Assembly (NCBI GenBank): GCA_001931905.2
Contig: MSJI02000607.1
Span: forward strand, 1 to 48,449
DNA length: 48,449 nt
Direction of reading: 5' to 3'
Origin: Cladosporium sp. IMV 00045
Lineage: Eukaryota > Ascomycota > Dothideomycetes > Cladosporiales > Cladosporiaceae
Part shown: one piece after another, positions 20,678-30,954 of the stretch
How the letters are laid out: each line of letters opens with the position of its first letter
Numbering within the stretch: position 1 is the stretch's first letter
Program-made: the position numbers and the translations under genes
The notes under the pieces: model-generated
The model's input: the letters and a program-made list of their open reading frames with translations, nothing else
Told to the model about the DNA's origin: nothing
Databases searched by the model: none

Positions 20678-20951
20678 ATCCTACTCTTCTTCCCTGTCTT
20701 GTCCTTTTCCCTTTCCTGCCGTTACATAATCCTAATATCCTTCTTTTGAGCGATCGTTGGCGCTGCGCTTTTCTTGTTCTGTTTCTGCTTTTGGCTAATG
20801 TGCGGTGTACGATAGGCGAAGTGTCTCGACCACGCGAGAGCCTGTTGTTGTCGGCCCGAGCGATGGTGTTTTTGGGATTGAGGATGACGATGTCGCAAAT
20901 AAAGGAAAAGTAAGAGCGGACAGCTCTTTTCCGCCAGTAGGATTCCGTGAC

Positions 20952-21659
20952 ATGGCTGGTCCGGTTGATCCGAGCATACACGACAGGCCTGTCCCTGAGA
21001 GTGCCGGCAGGCCTGTAGTCACTCCTCGTGACAGCGACCCGGCGCCCTTGGAGGAAAGTCCTGTGCCAGCGGTCGAGCCTGATCAAGAAGAACAATCCAT
21101 CAGCGACAATGACAACCATGACCTCCCTGAAACCTTTGACGCCGCGCCAGCAACCCCAGGCGGTACCAGAATCCCCCGCATCGGAGAAATCATCAACTCC
21201 ACCACCCTCCTTGCTCACTCCCCCAACGACCTCTTCCTCGACCGCGAAGGCCACGTCCTCCTCCGCAACGAGAGCATCGACGACATGCTCAGCCGGCTGG
21301 ACGACGAAGTCGATTTGCACAGACGCATTTCCGATGACTCGGGCAAATTGGGAAGCGCGCCGGTCTGGGGCGAGACGCAGCTTCCTGACGGTTTGCGCTG
21401 GTTGCCGCCCGGCGTGCGACTCGAGTACGATTGGGTCGATGCCGTCGGCAGGGATGGGGATGATAGTAGCCCCGGTCCGCCGATGATTCAGCTCGGGTTG
21501 AGGGTTGTGCGGGATGGGAGCAGGAGGGGCACTCCGTCGAGGGATGTGAGATCCGGGCCTGGGCCGTCGGCTTCTTCTGATCGGCCTGCTGGTGCGGCGA
21601 GGAGGGAGTTGAGAGTGGTTAATCCTGGTTCTCTCGGCCTATCCGGCAATTTCTTCTGA
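20952..21659 (+). CDS. Uncharacterised fungal protein
   Basis: I do not recognise a named domain. The frame is open from at least 20805 without an ATG. The first in-frame ATG (20952, context GACATGG) gives 235 residues. The N-terminal third is acidic and P/S-rich. A more ordered middle segment (protein residues about 75-190) holds L-L-A-H-S-P-N-D-L-F-L, then D-x-M-L-S-R-L-D-D-E-V-D and L-R-W-L-P-P-G-V-R-L-E-Y-D-W-V. The C-terminal 45 residues are basic and Ser-rich. It starts only 274 bases after the CBM48 gene on the same strand, so its promoter is very short, or an upstream exon exists that I could not place. No signal peptide or membrane helix is visible. Confidence 0.6.
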   Translation: MAGPVDPSIHDRPVPESAGRPVVTPRDSDPAPLEESPVPAVEPDQEEQSISDNDNHDLPETFDAAPATPGGTRIPRIGEIINSTTLLAHSPNDLFLDREGHVLLRNESIDDMLSRLDDEVDLHRRISDDSGKLGSAPVWGETQLPDGLRWLPPGVRLEYDWVDAVGRDGDDSSPGPPMIQLGLRVVRDGSRRGTPSRDVRSGPGPSASSDRPAGAARRELRVVNPGSLGLSGNFF

Positions 21660-22502
21660 TCTCTGGGCTCACACCATCTGCTCTTCACTGGATTCCAAAC
21701 CTCTCGCTCAGTCTCTATCACTATCGGGACATTCTTTCATCAAGGATCTCGCTAACGCGAACAATTCTCGCCTCTTGAACAGAAAATCGCTTCTCCCCTG
21801 ATTCTCCTGGCTTTTTTTTGTCTTTTTATCACTCGAAGATTGCCTATCGCTGTTTTGTTTGCTTGCTTTTGTCTATACCACTCTGCGTCATACTCGCGTG
21901 CGCCTAGTTCATATGGGAGCAAGGGAAATTAATGGATTGCTGCTGTAAAGATTGATATCTTGATTCTTTCGACTCTTTGTGCGCCTTTTTGGAACATTCT
22001 CTCTTTTCGTTTACTTGCTTTGTCACGTCATTTGACCTTGCTCGTTCCTCAGTGCTGTTGTTTTTGTTTACTGCCTTGCCTATGTAGAATTTAACGTTTT
22101 GGTGTGTATACAACCTTCATACAAAGACATGCGTGGGCTTTGAAAGACAGAAGACACCATCATCAATTCTCAATAGTCTTCGATCTTGTTGTTCGTATAT
22201 GCAGGCTCTCGTCTTGGGGAACTATGGTCGTTTTGCGCCTCCGTGCGACGAGCCTTCTTTACTCATTCCATATGAAAGAGTGCGATTGAACTTCATATTT
22301 TCTGGCATGGAACGAGGGAGATCATAACGAGCACTGGTATCGAATTCTCATTAAGAAGCCTCCATAGCTGGGTATCTCAAACTGAAAGCAAAGAAACGAG
22401 GGCAAAAAGTCCACTCCAACAAGAGTCTCATCGTCATCATCATCAATCAATCAATCAATCAATCACCCCTCCCAACCCTCCCATCAAACAAGCACATCAA
22501 CC
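21660..22502. other. Convergent 3' region with an ATCA microsatellite
   Basis: This lies between the unknown gene (+) and DUR3 (-), both ending here. It is T-rich near 21810-21870. A CATC/AATC microsatellite occupies about 22435-22465. No gene is seen. Confidence 0.55.
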
Positions 22503-24868
22503 TCACTTTCCCCCTTCCTTCTCCGCCGTCTTCTCCGCCATCTCATTCGGCGGCGTCGCCCCCTCCCCATTGAGCACCTCACCCTGCATGACCTCGGGCC
22601 TTCCGCGCGCGGTGCGCTTCCCCGTCAAATCCGCAAAAATGCTCTTGGTCGTGTGCGCGATGGTCTTGCGGCTCTCGAAGAGCGGCAGGAAGACGACGAT
22701 GGCCGTGCTGAAGAACAGCCAGATGATGCCGACGACGATCCAGCCTGCGAGGAGAGAGAGTGGTGTTAGCGAAAGAGACTTTTCTGGGCTTTGGGGGCTG
22801 TGGATGTTTTGGGGGGATTGTGAAGCACGACTTACCGGTGAAAAACGCCCTGTTGAACACATATCTCGTCCCGAACAGCGTCATAGGCCACAAGATGATG
22901 AAACACAACGCCAGCGTCACGCACAGCACGCGCGCAATCTTCGCCGAGCGATCGAGCTGCTTCCGCTCCTCGGCCTGCGAAACCGTCGGACGCAGCGGCG
23001 CTCCTTGACCGCGCGCCTGCTCAGCGTCCAAAGTCGCAGCGGCGAAGTCGGAATCGTCGCCTTTGCTGATGGCTGCCATGGAAATCCAGTCGTATTTTTG
23101 CGATTTGAATGGCGGGACGTAGGTCAGGATGGGGATGAAGATGACGGGGGAGAGGAGGGCGACGACGTTGCCGACGAGCATGGGCGTGTTGCCGCCGGTG
23201 GTTTCGACGGAGAAGGTCCCCTCGGTGGCGTAGGTCGTTGCGAGCCAGGCGGCCATGGAGCAGCAGAAGCCGAGGATGGGGGAGAAGGTTGCGGCGGCCC
23301 AGGACTGGGAGGGGAGGGGAGGTTAGGGTGTGGGGTTGGGATGGTTGGGTTTGGGGGAGATGACTTACCTGGCCGGACCAGCAGAGGGTCAGGGTGGCGG
23401 GGATGACGGCGGATGAGATGATGACGCCCATGAGGAGGTAAAGGTAGCCCATGCCGACACCGATGTAGTACAGCATGGTCGAAAAGCCACCCATGAACAG
23501 AGCAAAAGCGGTCATTGCCACGTAGTTGACGCGCATGAGCTGCTTGCCGGTGGCTCTCGGGTTTATGTAGGTCTTGTAGATGTCGTAGGCAGAGATTGAA
23601 GACACTGAGATGAGCTCTGATGAGTATGTGCTCATGATTGCCATGTACTGTTTAAAGAGTGTTAGTCGGATCATATAGAAAAGTTGCATCATGAGACCTA
23701 CAGCAAGCATGATCGTCGCGACAGCGCCTCCTTTACCGAGCATAGCGACAGCTGCATTGGGTAGAACCAAGCCTGCGGTCACATCGATATCGGCCATGCG
23801 CTCAGGGTATGTAGGCCATACGGGGTATCCTTCCAAAGCCAAAGCGGACAGACCCATGCAGGTGGCGGTCACCTAACCACATGTCAGTATTGCAAACTAC
23901 TTCTTACGGCGCCATAACATGTAGCTAAGGGCTCAAAGTAAACATCAACATACCCAGGGAACTGCGAACCAGCTCAATCCTCCCATCACATATCCAGGCA
24001 ATGCATGCACAGGCGAAGTAGCAATCGCCTTGTTGAAATAGCTGTTGTCCAAGAACACCGTTCCAAAGTTTCCGATCAGATTGATCACGAAGAACTCCGC
24101 TCCTCCTTGAGACCTCATGGTCAAGTAGCTCCCGCCTGCATTGCCCTCGAGCGGACGCTCGGCCGCCAAGTTAGTGAGAATCTCCCACAGTCTGCCGGGC
24201 GAGCCAATGATATCGTTCGTCGCGTAGGTGGTGAAGGCGAAGGAGAAGATGATGATCAGGAAGACCAGGGTGTTGATGTAGTCCGTGATGAAAGTCGCCT
24301 TGATGCCACCGTGGAGGGTGTAGATGACCACACCGATGGGGAAGAGGAACACCGTCGCGGCGGTTGGCGCTCCTGTGAGGAACTCGATCACTCCGGCGCC
24401 GCCGGTGAGCAGCATGGCCGTGACGAGGATGTTGGTGAAGCAGCAGAACACGATGAAGACTCCGTGCGTTACCGGTCCGTATCTCGCCCTGACGACTTCA
24501 AGGAATGTATGAGCGTTGGGAGCCCTTCGCTTCAGCTCGATGGCTAGCGTCGCGAAGAGGATGATTTGAACGCATGCTCCGCCCGCGTACCAGAGGGCTC
24601 CAGAGATTCCGTAGCGGTACGTAACCGTCGTCGACTGAAGGAGGGTAGCGGCCCATGTCCAGGTAGAGACGACTGAAGAGGCCACCAGTCCAGATTTGAG
24701 CGACCGGCCTGCAGTCGTGAACTCTTCACTGGTTTGGAGTTCGTAGTTGTAGCGCTTCAGACTCCATGTGATCCCAAGCATGAAGACTGCGAAAAGGAAT
24801 CCAATGGCGATGGTTAGACCATATCCAACGCCCACGGGCAGGATAGCGTCGCTCGCACTGGAACTCAT
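22503..24868 (-). CDS. DUR3: Urea/sodium:solute symporter, DUR3 family
   Basis: High-affinity urea (and in some fungi polyamine) uptake at the plasma membrane by an SSF-family symporter. Five exons: 24868-23954, 23872-23702, 23647-23369, 23304-22836 and 22744-22503. The product is 691 residues, as usual for the family, with about 15 hydrophobic helices. Early motifs include T-A-G-R-S-L-K-S-G-L-V-A-S and S-T-W-T-W-A-A-T-L-L-Q. A Y-T-L-H-G-G-I-K-A-T-F segment lies near residue 190. The second intron (23648-23701) is only 54 bp and stop-free in frame; I treat it as an intron because it has GTAGGT, CTAAC and CAG and because the conserved S-S-E-L-I-S-V-S-S-I block follows it. The ATG at 24868 is the Met just before the first helix; the open frame runs further upstream. 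The C-terminal tail is hydrophilic. Regulation by GATA factors is suggested by upstream sites. Confidence 0.93.
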
Positions 24869-25938
24869 GCTTGGCTTGGATGGAGATGAATCAAATGAGC
24901 TGCTGCAAACAGTGAATATCGGAGCGGCATGCCGGCTGGATATATGAACCTGCTCGACCACCACGCATCATGCCAATCCATCTATCCGCTGCCAACGGCC
25001 GGGCGGCCGCCGTTCAAGGCTCGTCGTCGACAGGTGGGAGTGGATCTTGACACTCTGCAATGCATCATCTCGTCGACGCTCGCGGGAAGGTCATTGGTCG
25101 TCTGCGCCAGTATGGATAACAGACCCCGGAGAAAGGCACTGATAAGGCACGTCCTCACACGCCGTCAGGGTCGCAGGCTAAGAGATCAACCAACCGCTAG
25201 ACCGGGATTCAGAACCACTAGCATCCTCGAGATAGGTTCCAGAAACGCGGTATGAGTGGTTGGCGTGCAGAGAAGTGACCAAGACAGGAAGCTGGGCCAA
25301 GAGATAAGGGTTAGGCAAGGTAGAGAGATAGCAAACGTAAGCGCAGGACGGCCATGTGGCTGACCCACTTGCTATCGACTTTTACTCGATGTTTATATGT
25401 ACAAAGATCTGCTCACAATCGCAAGATGGATACAGCGTCGGGTTTGACGGGTTGCGTTTTCGTAGGGTTGACTTGATGGGAAGATGTTGAGGATTTTTGT
25501 AGTGCCAATATAAAGTGTAGTATGAAGTTGATGTCATATAAACTTGGCTGGACAGCGATTATTAAATCCGATAAGCACGATTATCAATGATGTTTTCTTG
25601 AGCCCCTCAATACGATCTTCCATCTACAGTATTTGATGTTCCATTCGCTACATGAAGCTGCCACCTGACGTGAAACACAGAGAACAAGAAATTCCGTCCA
25701 CATCTCAACATCTCACAATAGCTGTGCAAATTGCTGAAACCAAAAGTGTAGTAAATGTACAAAACATACAAACAAGAAGAAGATTAACAAAAGAAATTCG
25801 ATCGCCGGCCGTCAAGGCATTGTTTGTACAAATCTCGTCACCGCTGCCATGCATCAGCCCAACTTGAAAACTATACAGCAAAACTCGCACCGCCAACACC
25901 ACGCTTACTAAACAAAACTCCGCGTAAACATTTCGATT
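24869..25938. promoter_or_regulatory. DUR3 promoter with GATA sites, and Mip1 3' region
   Basis: DUR3 is transcribed leftward from here; the right end is the 3' side of the mitochondrial polymerase gene. I located HGATAR-type sites at 25140 (TGATAA), 25230 (AGATAG), 25302 (AGATAA), 25326 (AGATAG), 25569 (CGATAA) and 25581 (TTATCA, reverse strand). This is the binding signature of AreA/Nit2 GATA factors that switch on nitrogen-scavenging genes. The far part (25500-25930) is AT-rich. No gene is seen. Confidence 0.6.
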
Positions 25939-28900
25939 TCAATGCCCAGTAACCCAACTGGCTCTCGCAGCCCCGCTGGGCAATTTACCCTTCATCAAGC
26001 CAACGTCAATCGCAGTACTACCCGAAATCGGGCGTGCCGATGGCACATCGTCATACGCAGGAGATTGAGGGTATTTCAAGAAAAGGTTTTCCTGGGCGTC
26101 CCAGTCCATGGGCAAGTCCGCGGGCAGCCCGCGAGAACGGCTTGGCTGAGTGACATACTCCCTCGTGTAGTGACGGTAGGTCTGCTTCTGCGGAGCGCTG
26201 GCGGAAGGTTTAGTCGCACGCTTTCGCGGCGCGCGCGGTGCTTTTGGTTTATCGTTCAATGGCGTTGCGGACGCGAGCGCGGAGGATGAGGATTTGGGAG
26301 GCTGCTTGAGGACTTTCACGATCTTGTTGAACTCGGCTGTTTCGGAGGAGATCTGGGCGCGAAGGTATTCGATGGATCGTGGGGTCGTCAGCGTTTCCAT
26401 GACGGGGGTGCGAGGCGTGTAGATCCAGCGTTCCGGATGCGGTGGGTCGGTCGATTTGATCGCTGGGTCGAGGTAGGCATCTTGGCCCTTGGCTAGGAGC
26501 TGCTGGATGTCAATGCTTTCACCCGGCGGGATTGCGGTGGGATTTGAGGGAGTGATGCAATCCATGTCGACTTCTTTGCGAAGAACATGGTCGATGTCGA
26601 CAGCGGAAAAGTAGGCGCATGATTGTGGCAAATCGTCAATTCCCATCTGTTGGGCGAACATGGCGCGCGTCCACACGTTGGAAACTTGGAGTGCCATTGC
26701 TGTGCGGTACTTGTCTTCGTTCTTTGAAAGGTAGCGGATCTCATCATGAACAGTCAAGCCGACACGGGCTTCAATGTTGTAACGACGGCAGAGGTATTCC
26801 ATGCTGACGATGAGCAGGTGAAGATAGTCCACACCACTGGACTGGATAGCCCAGTTAATGCGACTCGTCATGAAGCCACCGGCGTTGATGTACCGACGCA
26901 TCAAAGCCTCTGTGATGCCGGCTCCAAGAACCGGAGTTCTAGGCTTCTCTTCTTCCGCGAAATCTTCAAGCTTGTTGAAGACCAAAGACTCGGTGCCGCC
27001 GGTCCAGAACTTGCGATCGCGGAGAATCTTCGCACCTCGCTTCTTTCCCTTTGTATTCAGATAGAGATTCTCAGCAATGCGCTTGGCATCCTCCTCTCTC
27101 AGTGAAGGATTGAAACGACGCAGCAGACTCTGGGCGAACGTGAGACCAGCTCCGTAGATGCGGCCATAGTTGAAAACCTTAGCATCGTTTCTGCTGATGC
27201 CCAAGATTGACGCCGTGCGTGAATGCAGGTCAGTGCCAGCAGACTTGGTACCCTCGAGAGTCATGAATCCTATGGCGTTGCCGCCGTGGATTCTGAAGCT
27301 GGCGTCGCCGACAAGAGAGGCGATCCAGAGTTCCTGACTGTCCACATCTGCGCCGACAAAAGTGTAGCCTGGTGGCGCTGTCACCATACTCTTCAGTTCA
27401 GAACCAACGCGATTCGCTTTTGCGTTGGACGCTGTGAGCCACGTGTTCTCTACAGCACGCCTCGTGATGGTTCCCATAGGGATGATTTGAGGCAATATGA
27501 AGCCTTGTTCATCCTTCGTGTCAGTGGAGTTCGGGCGCTCCGCGTTGTAGACGACCATCTGCGATGTGATTCTGTCTCGCGCACTGATCCAGTAGCTGCA
27601 GCTTGCGTTCATCTTCAACGCTTCTTTTGCATAGGCGAACTCGGACGAGAGCGTTCCATGCTCGAAGAACGACAGGTATCCCTTCGCTAGCGGGCTTGCG
27701 CATCGTGCACTGGGTCCGTCTTTGTGCGGTAGCTTAAAGTAATCATGTTCAAAATCATCTTTCAGACGCAAGTTTTCTTCCTCGAACATGTCGCACCTCG
27801 TCATTGCTTGGTCTTCGTACTTTTTAGATTGTGCGAGAGGAACTTTGAAAACCCAGCCGTACTTGTCACTCCACACCAGAGGATGGTCATCCCATGCAAG
27901 TCGCAGGAGGAGCGGCGCGATGCGTGTGCGAACCGTGAGATTGATATCACCGCCAGTCTGAGGGAAGAGGTCCTTATACCATCTGGGCATTCCTGGCATC
28001 TTCTGTCTCGCGACAGGTCGTGGTGGTGTCTTCTTCGTGCCTTTGGTCATCCGAACCTCCTGACCTGACCAATCAAGCTGACGCAGCCAAGGGTCGTTTT
28101 CGTACACTTCTGGCTTTTGACGATGCTCTAAAGCCTTGTTGGCCAAATCCACAAGGCGTTCCTGGACGCCGGATGACAGTTTTTCGTACGTTGCCTCGGC
28201 GTTGGCAATGTAAGCTTTCCAGCCCTGGTTGACCGGAAGAATCTCTGCTGACATGTGGCGCAATGCTGCGAAAGACACCGGGTGAGGGCAGGTCTCGAGG
28301 AAATGCGGTAATACCTTCTTGTACACGCGATGCGTGATGTCGACATCGGCAGCGCAGTAGTCCAGGAGCTCTTCTAGCTTCCGAACGACGCCCTCGCGGT
28401 CCAACTCGCCAAACCACTCTCGTCTCGCTTTGTCGATGGTGATGTTGCAGTGGAACTTTGCCACATCTCGGAGGCTGTTGACAGAGCTGCGTCCCACCCA
28501 GAGGTCTTCTTCCTGCTCCATATATTCGCCCGAGTCCAGCAAAGAATGTAGTTCGGCCGCATTGTCGTCAGATGCAATTCTCTCTTGCACCTCCCGAGCC
28601 TTCCGATGCTTGACCCATGTCGGTCGCTGTCGACTGCACATGCCGTTGGCGGCAACGTGGAGACTCATAGTGTCCATGAAGTAATTCTTCGACTGTGTTA
28701 TATCGTATTCCTCGGCAATACGTGCGCGGTCGTACCCTATGTTATGTCCAACAACAATCCGCGGCTTTGCTGTGTCTCCCAGTGGAATCAGATGCCTGTC
28801 ATTCTGACTTTCTCCGAGCAACCACGGGGATAACCATGCGTACCAGTGTGTGGCAGACACAGCACAAGCCATAGCCGGGAAGTTCGTCTCCTTGTACATG

Positions 28901-29493
28901 ACCTCCGTGTCGAATGTCAGAACCTCCTCCTCCGGCGCCTCCACTGCCTCCCAGCTCCCATCTTCATTGTATTTCGTCCACCCGCTGCGCTGCTGCCATT
29001 TCCTCGGCCTTGGAGGCGGAGAAGCTCTTGCATATTTCTTCGCCAGAGAGAGATAAGGCTCGGCACTCTCCATGCCCAAGCGGTAGAAGTGCTCATCCAA
29101 CGAAGTGCCCTGGAGGCCGGGCATGTCGAAGCCAATAGGCTCGGAGTTGTCGCTTGTTTTCCCAAGAAGTTCATGTTTCGTCAAGTGGTCTCTGGACAAG
29201 GCGACGAGTTCCGGATCGGCCTCGTATGGCTGTCTGTGTGGTGATGGCGGGAAGAGCTGAGAATGCACATTGGCCGAGACCTGCTGGACGCCGATTTCAT
29301 TGTGGCGAGCTTTGGACGGTATGTGAAGTGTCCGCGACGATGATTCCGACTGCTTTGACTGCGCTTCCGATGCGGTGGCATAGCTCCTGTGTGCGCATGT
29401 CCACTTAGGGGCTTGCGGCGATAGACGTAGAAGTGAGGTTTGTTGCGTGCGCTCGAGCGCACTTGCCACATGTCGGTGGCATCTTGATCGCAT
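25939..29493 (-). CDS. MIP1: Mitochondrial DNA polymerase gamma, catalytic subunit
   Basis: Replicates mitochondrial DNA. Single exon, 1184 residues from the first in-frame ATG (29493). The N-terminus is basic and Ser/Thr-rich with few acidic residues, consistent with a mitochondrial targeting peptide. The 3'-5' proofreading exonuclease is intact: Exo I D-T-E near 195, Exo II G-H-N-I-G-Y-D near 248-255, Exo III Y-C-A-A-D-V-D near 379-385. Family A polymerase motifs follow: motif A D-V-D-S-Q-E-L near 716, motif B R-N-D-A-K-V-F-N-Y-G-R-I-Y-G near 768-781, motif C V-H-D-E-I near 915-919. About 265 residues follow motif C, ending in a basic, Pro/Ser-rich tail; fungal Mip1 proteins commonly have such a C-terminal extension. 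No intron is needed. Confidence 0.97.
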   Translation of the reverse strand: MRSRCHRHVASALERTQQTSLLRLSPQAPKWTCAHRSYATASEAQSKQSESSSRTLHIPSKARHNEIGVQQVSANVHSQLFPPSPHRQPYEADPELVALSRDHLTKHELLGKTSDNSEPIGFDMPGLQGTSLDEHFYRLGMESAEPYLSLAKKYARASPPPRPRKWQQRSGWTKYNEDGSWEAVEAPEEEVLTFDTEVMYKETNFPAMACAVSATHWYAWLSPWLLGESQNDRHLIPLGDTAKPRIVVGHNIGYDRARIAEEYDITQSKNYFMDTMSLHVAANGMCSRQRPTWVKHRKAREVQERIASDDNAAELHSLLDSGEYMEQEEDLWVGRSSVNSLRDVAKFHCNITIDKARREWFGELDREGVVRKLEELLDYCAADVDITHRVYKKVLPHFLETCPHPVSFAALRHMSAEILPVNQGWKAYIANAEATYEKLSSGVQERLVDLANKALEHRQKPEVYENDPWLRQLDWSGQEVRMTKGTKKTPPRPVARQKMPGMPRWYKDLFPQTGGDINLTVRTRIAPLLLRLAWDDHPLVWSDKYGWVFKVPLAQSKKYEDQAMTRCDMFEEENLRLKDDFEHDYFKLPHKDGPSARCASPLAKGYLSFFEHGTLSSEFAYAKEALKMNASCSYWISARDRITSQMVVYNAERPNSTDTKDEQGFILPQIIPMGTITRRAVENTWLTASNAKANRVGSELKSMVTAPPGYTFVGADVDSQELWIASLVGDASFRIHGGNAIGFMTLEGTKSAGTDLHSRTASILGISRNDAKVFNYGRIYGAGLTFAQSLLRRFNPSLREEDAKRIAENLYLNTKGKKRGAKILRDRKFWTGGTESLVFNKLEDFAEEEKPRTPVLGAGITEALMRRYINAGGFMTSRINWAIQSSGVDYLHLLIVSMEYLCRRYNIEARVGLTVHDEIRYLSKNEDKYRTAMALQVSNVWTRAMFAQQMGIDDLPQSCAYFSAVDIDHVLRKEVDMDCITPSNPTAIPPGESIDIQQLLAKGQDAYLDPAIKSTDPPHPERWIYTPRTPVMETLTTPRSIEYLRAQISSETAEFNKIVKVLKQPPKSSSSALASATPLNDKPKAPRAPRKRATKPSASAPQKQTYRHYTREYVTQPSRSRGLPADLPMDWDAQENLFLKYPQSPAYDDVPSARPISGSTAIDVGLMKGKLPSGAARASWVTGH

Positions 29494-30350
29494 TTCGCCC
29501 AGATCATTCACTCTTTGATCATGATCTCGTTGCTGATGTTGCTGTGTCGTCTGCTCACGATGGGCCCGTTTGCAGCTGTGCAGTTCTGCGCGTCATGGGC
29601 GCAGAATGATGACCAACGATAAGCTTTCGATATGCGGGTCGAGCCTGCGAAGATGAAACTTTAATTTCGTGCAATCCACGGACCTGGGTGTGAATGATTG
29701 ATGACATATATCAAGTTGTCCTTGTTCCCAAACCTCATAAGTAACTCGTGTGACGAGAATCTGTTTCATTATCGCTCTATTCATCATTCCAATAAATTGT
29801 TCTCTATCCTAGTCTCTCGCTTCTTGCAATCTGTCTCCGTACGTTTGGCAATCACCTGGATCTGCTATTGTCTCGATGTCCTGCATAGTATTGGGAATCA
29901 ACTTGAGCAATAATCACTGCTTCCTCACTGATTCTTATGGGAGTAATAAAGAGAGCTTTTATACCGAGTAGTTATGTCTTGCGTCAACTTAGGTACCCTT
30001 CCAACCTAAATTCAATACCGCCATTTCATGTCTGCTTCTACACGCTATCGCTTCTCAACTGGCGCTTTGAAGCGGACGAAAACGCTCAATAAACATCAAT
30101 AATGCCACAATTCTAGGAAAGATGAAATCGCTAGTAGAGACCGAGTCGTCCGATTAACAATCGATGGAGCACAATATCTGCGTTGGTAGGCCACATATGA
30201 CGCTACTAGATTGCCTGGAAGCACTCTGGACAATCCGTGCTCGAAAGAAGGCAAAGCAATTGATCTGAACACGCCTGCAGTGCAAGTAACGAAGAGCCGA
30301 CCCATCCATCTATCAATCGCCTCAACAAGCCGCAGGAAACATCAATCGAC
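29494..30350. promoter_or_regulatory. Mip1 promoter and OHCU decarboxylase 3' region
   Basis: The left end should drive MIP1 on the minus strand; the right end is the 3' side of the decarboxylase gene. It is AT-rich around 29690-30120. I saw no gene and no strong regulatory motif; a single AGGTACC word occurs near 29991. Confidence 0.5.
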
Positions 30351-30954
30351 TCAAACACCACCTAGCTTCGCCGCTCTATCAACAGCAATATCGCACATAG
30401 CCTAGCAACCCCAAAAGTCAGCATCCGACACAGCACAAAAACCACAAACAACAAAAAAGAAAACTCACCTTCACAGCCCCATCCCTCTCCCCCTCCCAAT
30501 CCCCCCCTGCAATCCTCTCCCTCATCACATCCACAATCTCCCCCCTCCCCCGTCCATTAACAAAAACCACAAACCTCAGCCCCGGAAACTTCGCCTCATA
30601 CTCCCCATTCAGCGCCCTCAGCTCCTCCACGCGATCGCCCTGCAATTGCGCTTGCTCGGCCGCACTCTGCGCGGAGTCGACTTTCGGCGCGCCCAGGCGG
30701 GGGTGCGAGGAGAGGATTTCGAGGAGGAGGGTTGGATCGCTGGAGCGTAGGCTGAGGAGGTGCGTGTGGATGGCGGTTATGAGGGCTGGGTAAGAGGGGT
30801 GGGGGGTTTGGAGGAGGGGTTGCACGGTGCTGCACAGGGCGGGGCTGGGTTCGAAGAGGGCGCTGAGGATGGAGGTTTGGGTTGAGGGGGGGAGGGTGGC
30901 GAGTTGGGGTGCTGGGGGGAGGGGGTTTGGTGGTGCTGTTGGAGGAGAGGTCAT
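30351..30954 (-). CDS. 2-oxo-4-hydroxy-4-carboxy-5-ureidoimidazoline (OHCU) decarboxylase
   Basis: Converts OHCU to S-allantoin in the uric acid breakdown pathway, after urate oxidase and HIU hydrolase. Two exons: 30954-30469 and 30401-30351. The 67-bp intron has donor GTGAGT and acceptor CTAG, phase 0. The product is 178 residues, the usual family length. The active-site block S-S-H-P-R-L-G is at about 82-88, and the conserved L-N-x-x-Y-x-x-K-F-x-G-L-R-F-V-V then G-R-G-R-G-E-I at about 115-140. The short second exon supplies the family's helical C-terminus (A-M-C-D-I-A). The ATG at 30954 was chosen because upstream in-frame codons look like leader sequence (S/T/Q-rich). No obvious C-terminal SKL-type peroxisomal signal is present. 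An AGATAA and a TCGG-N6-CCGA site lie upstream. Confidence 0.92.
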
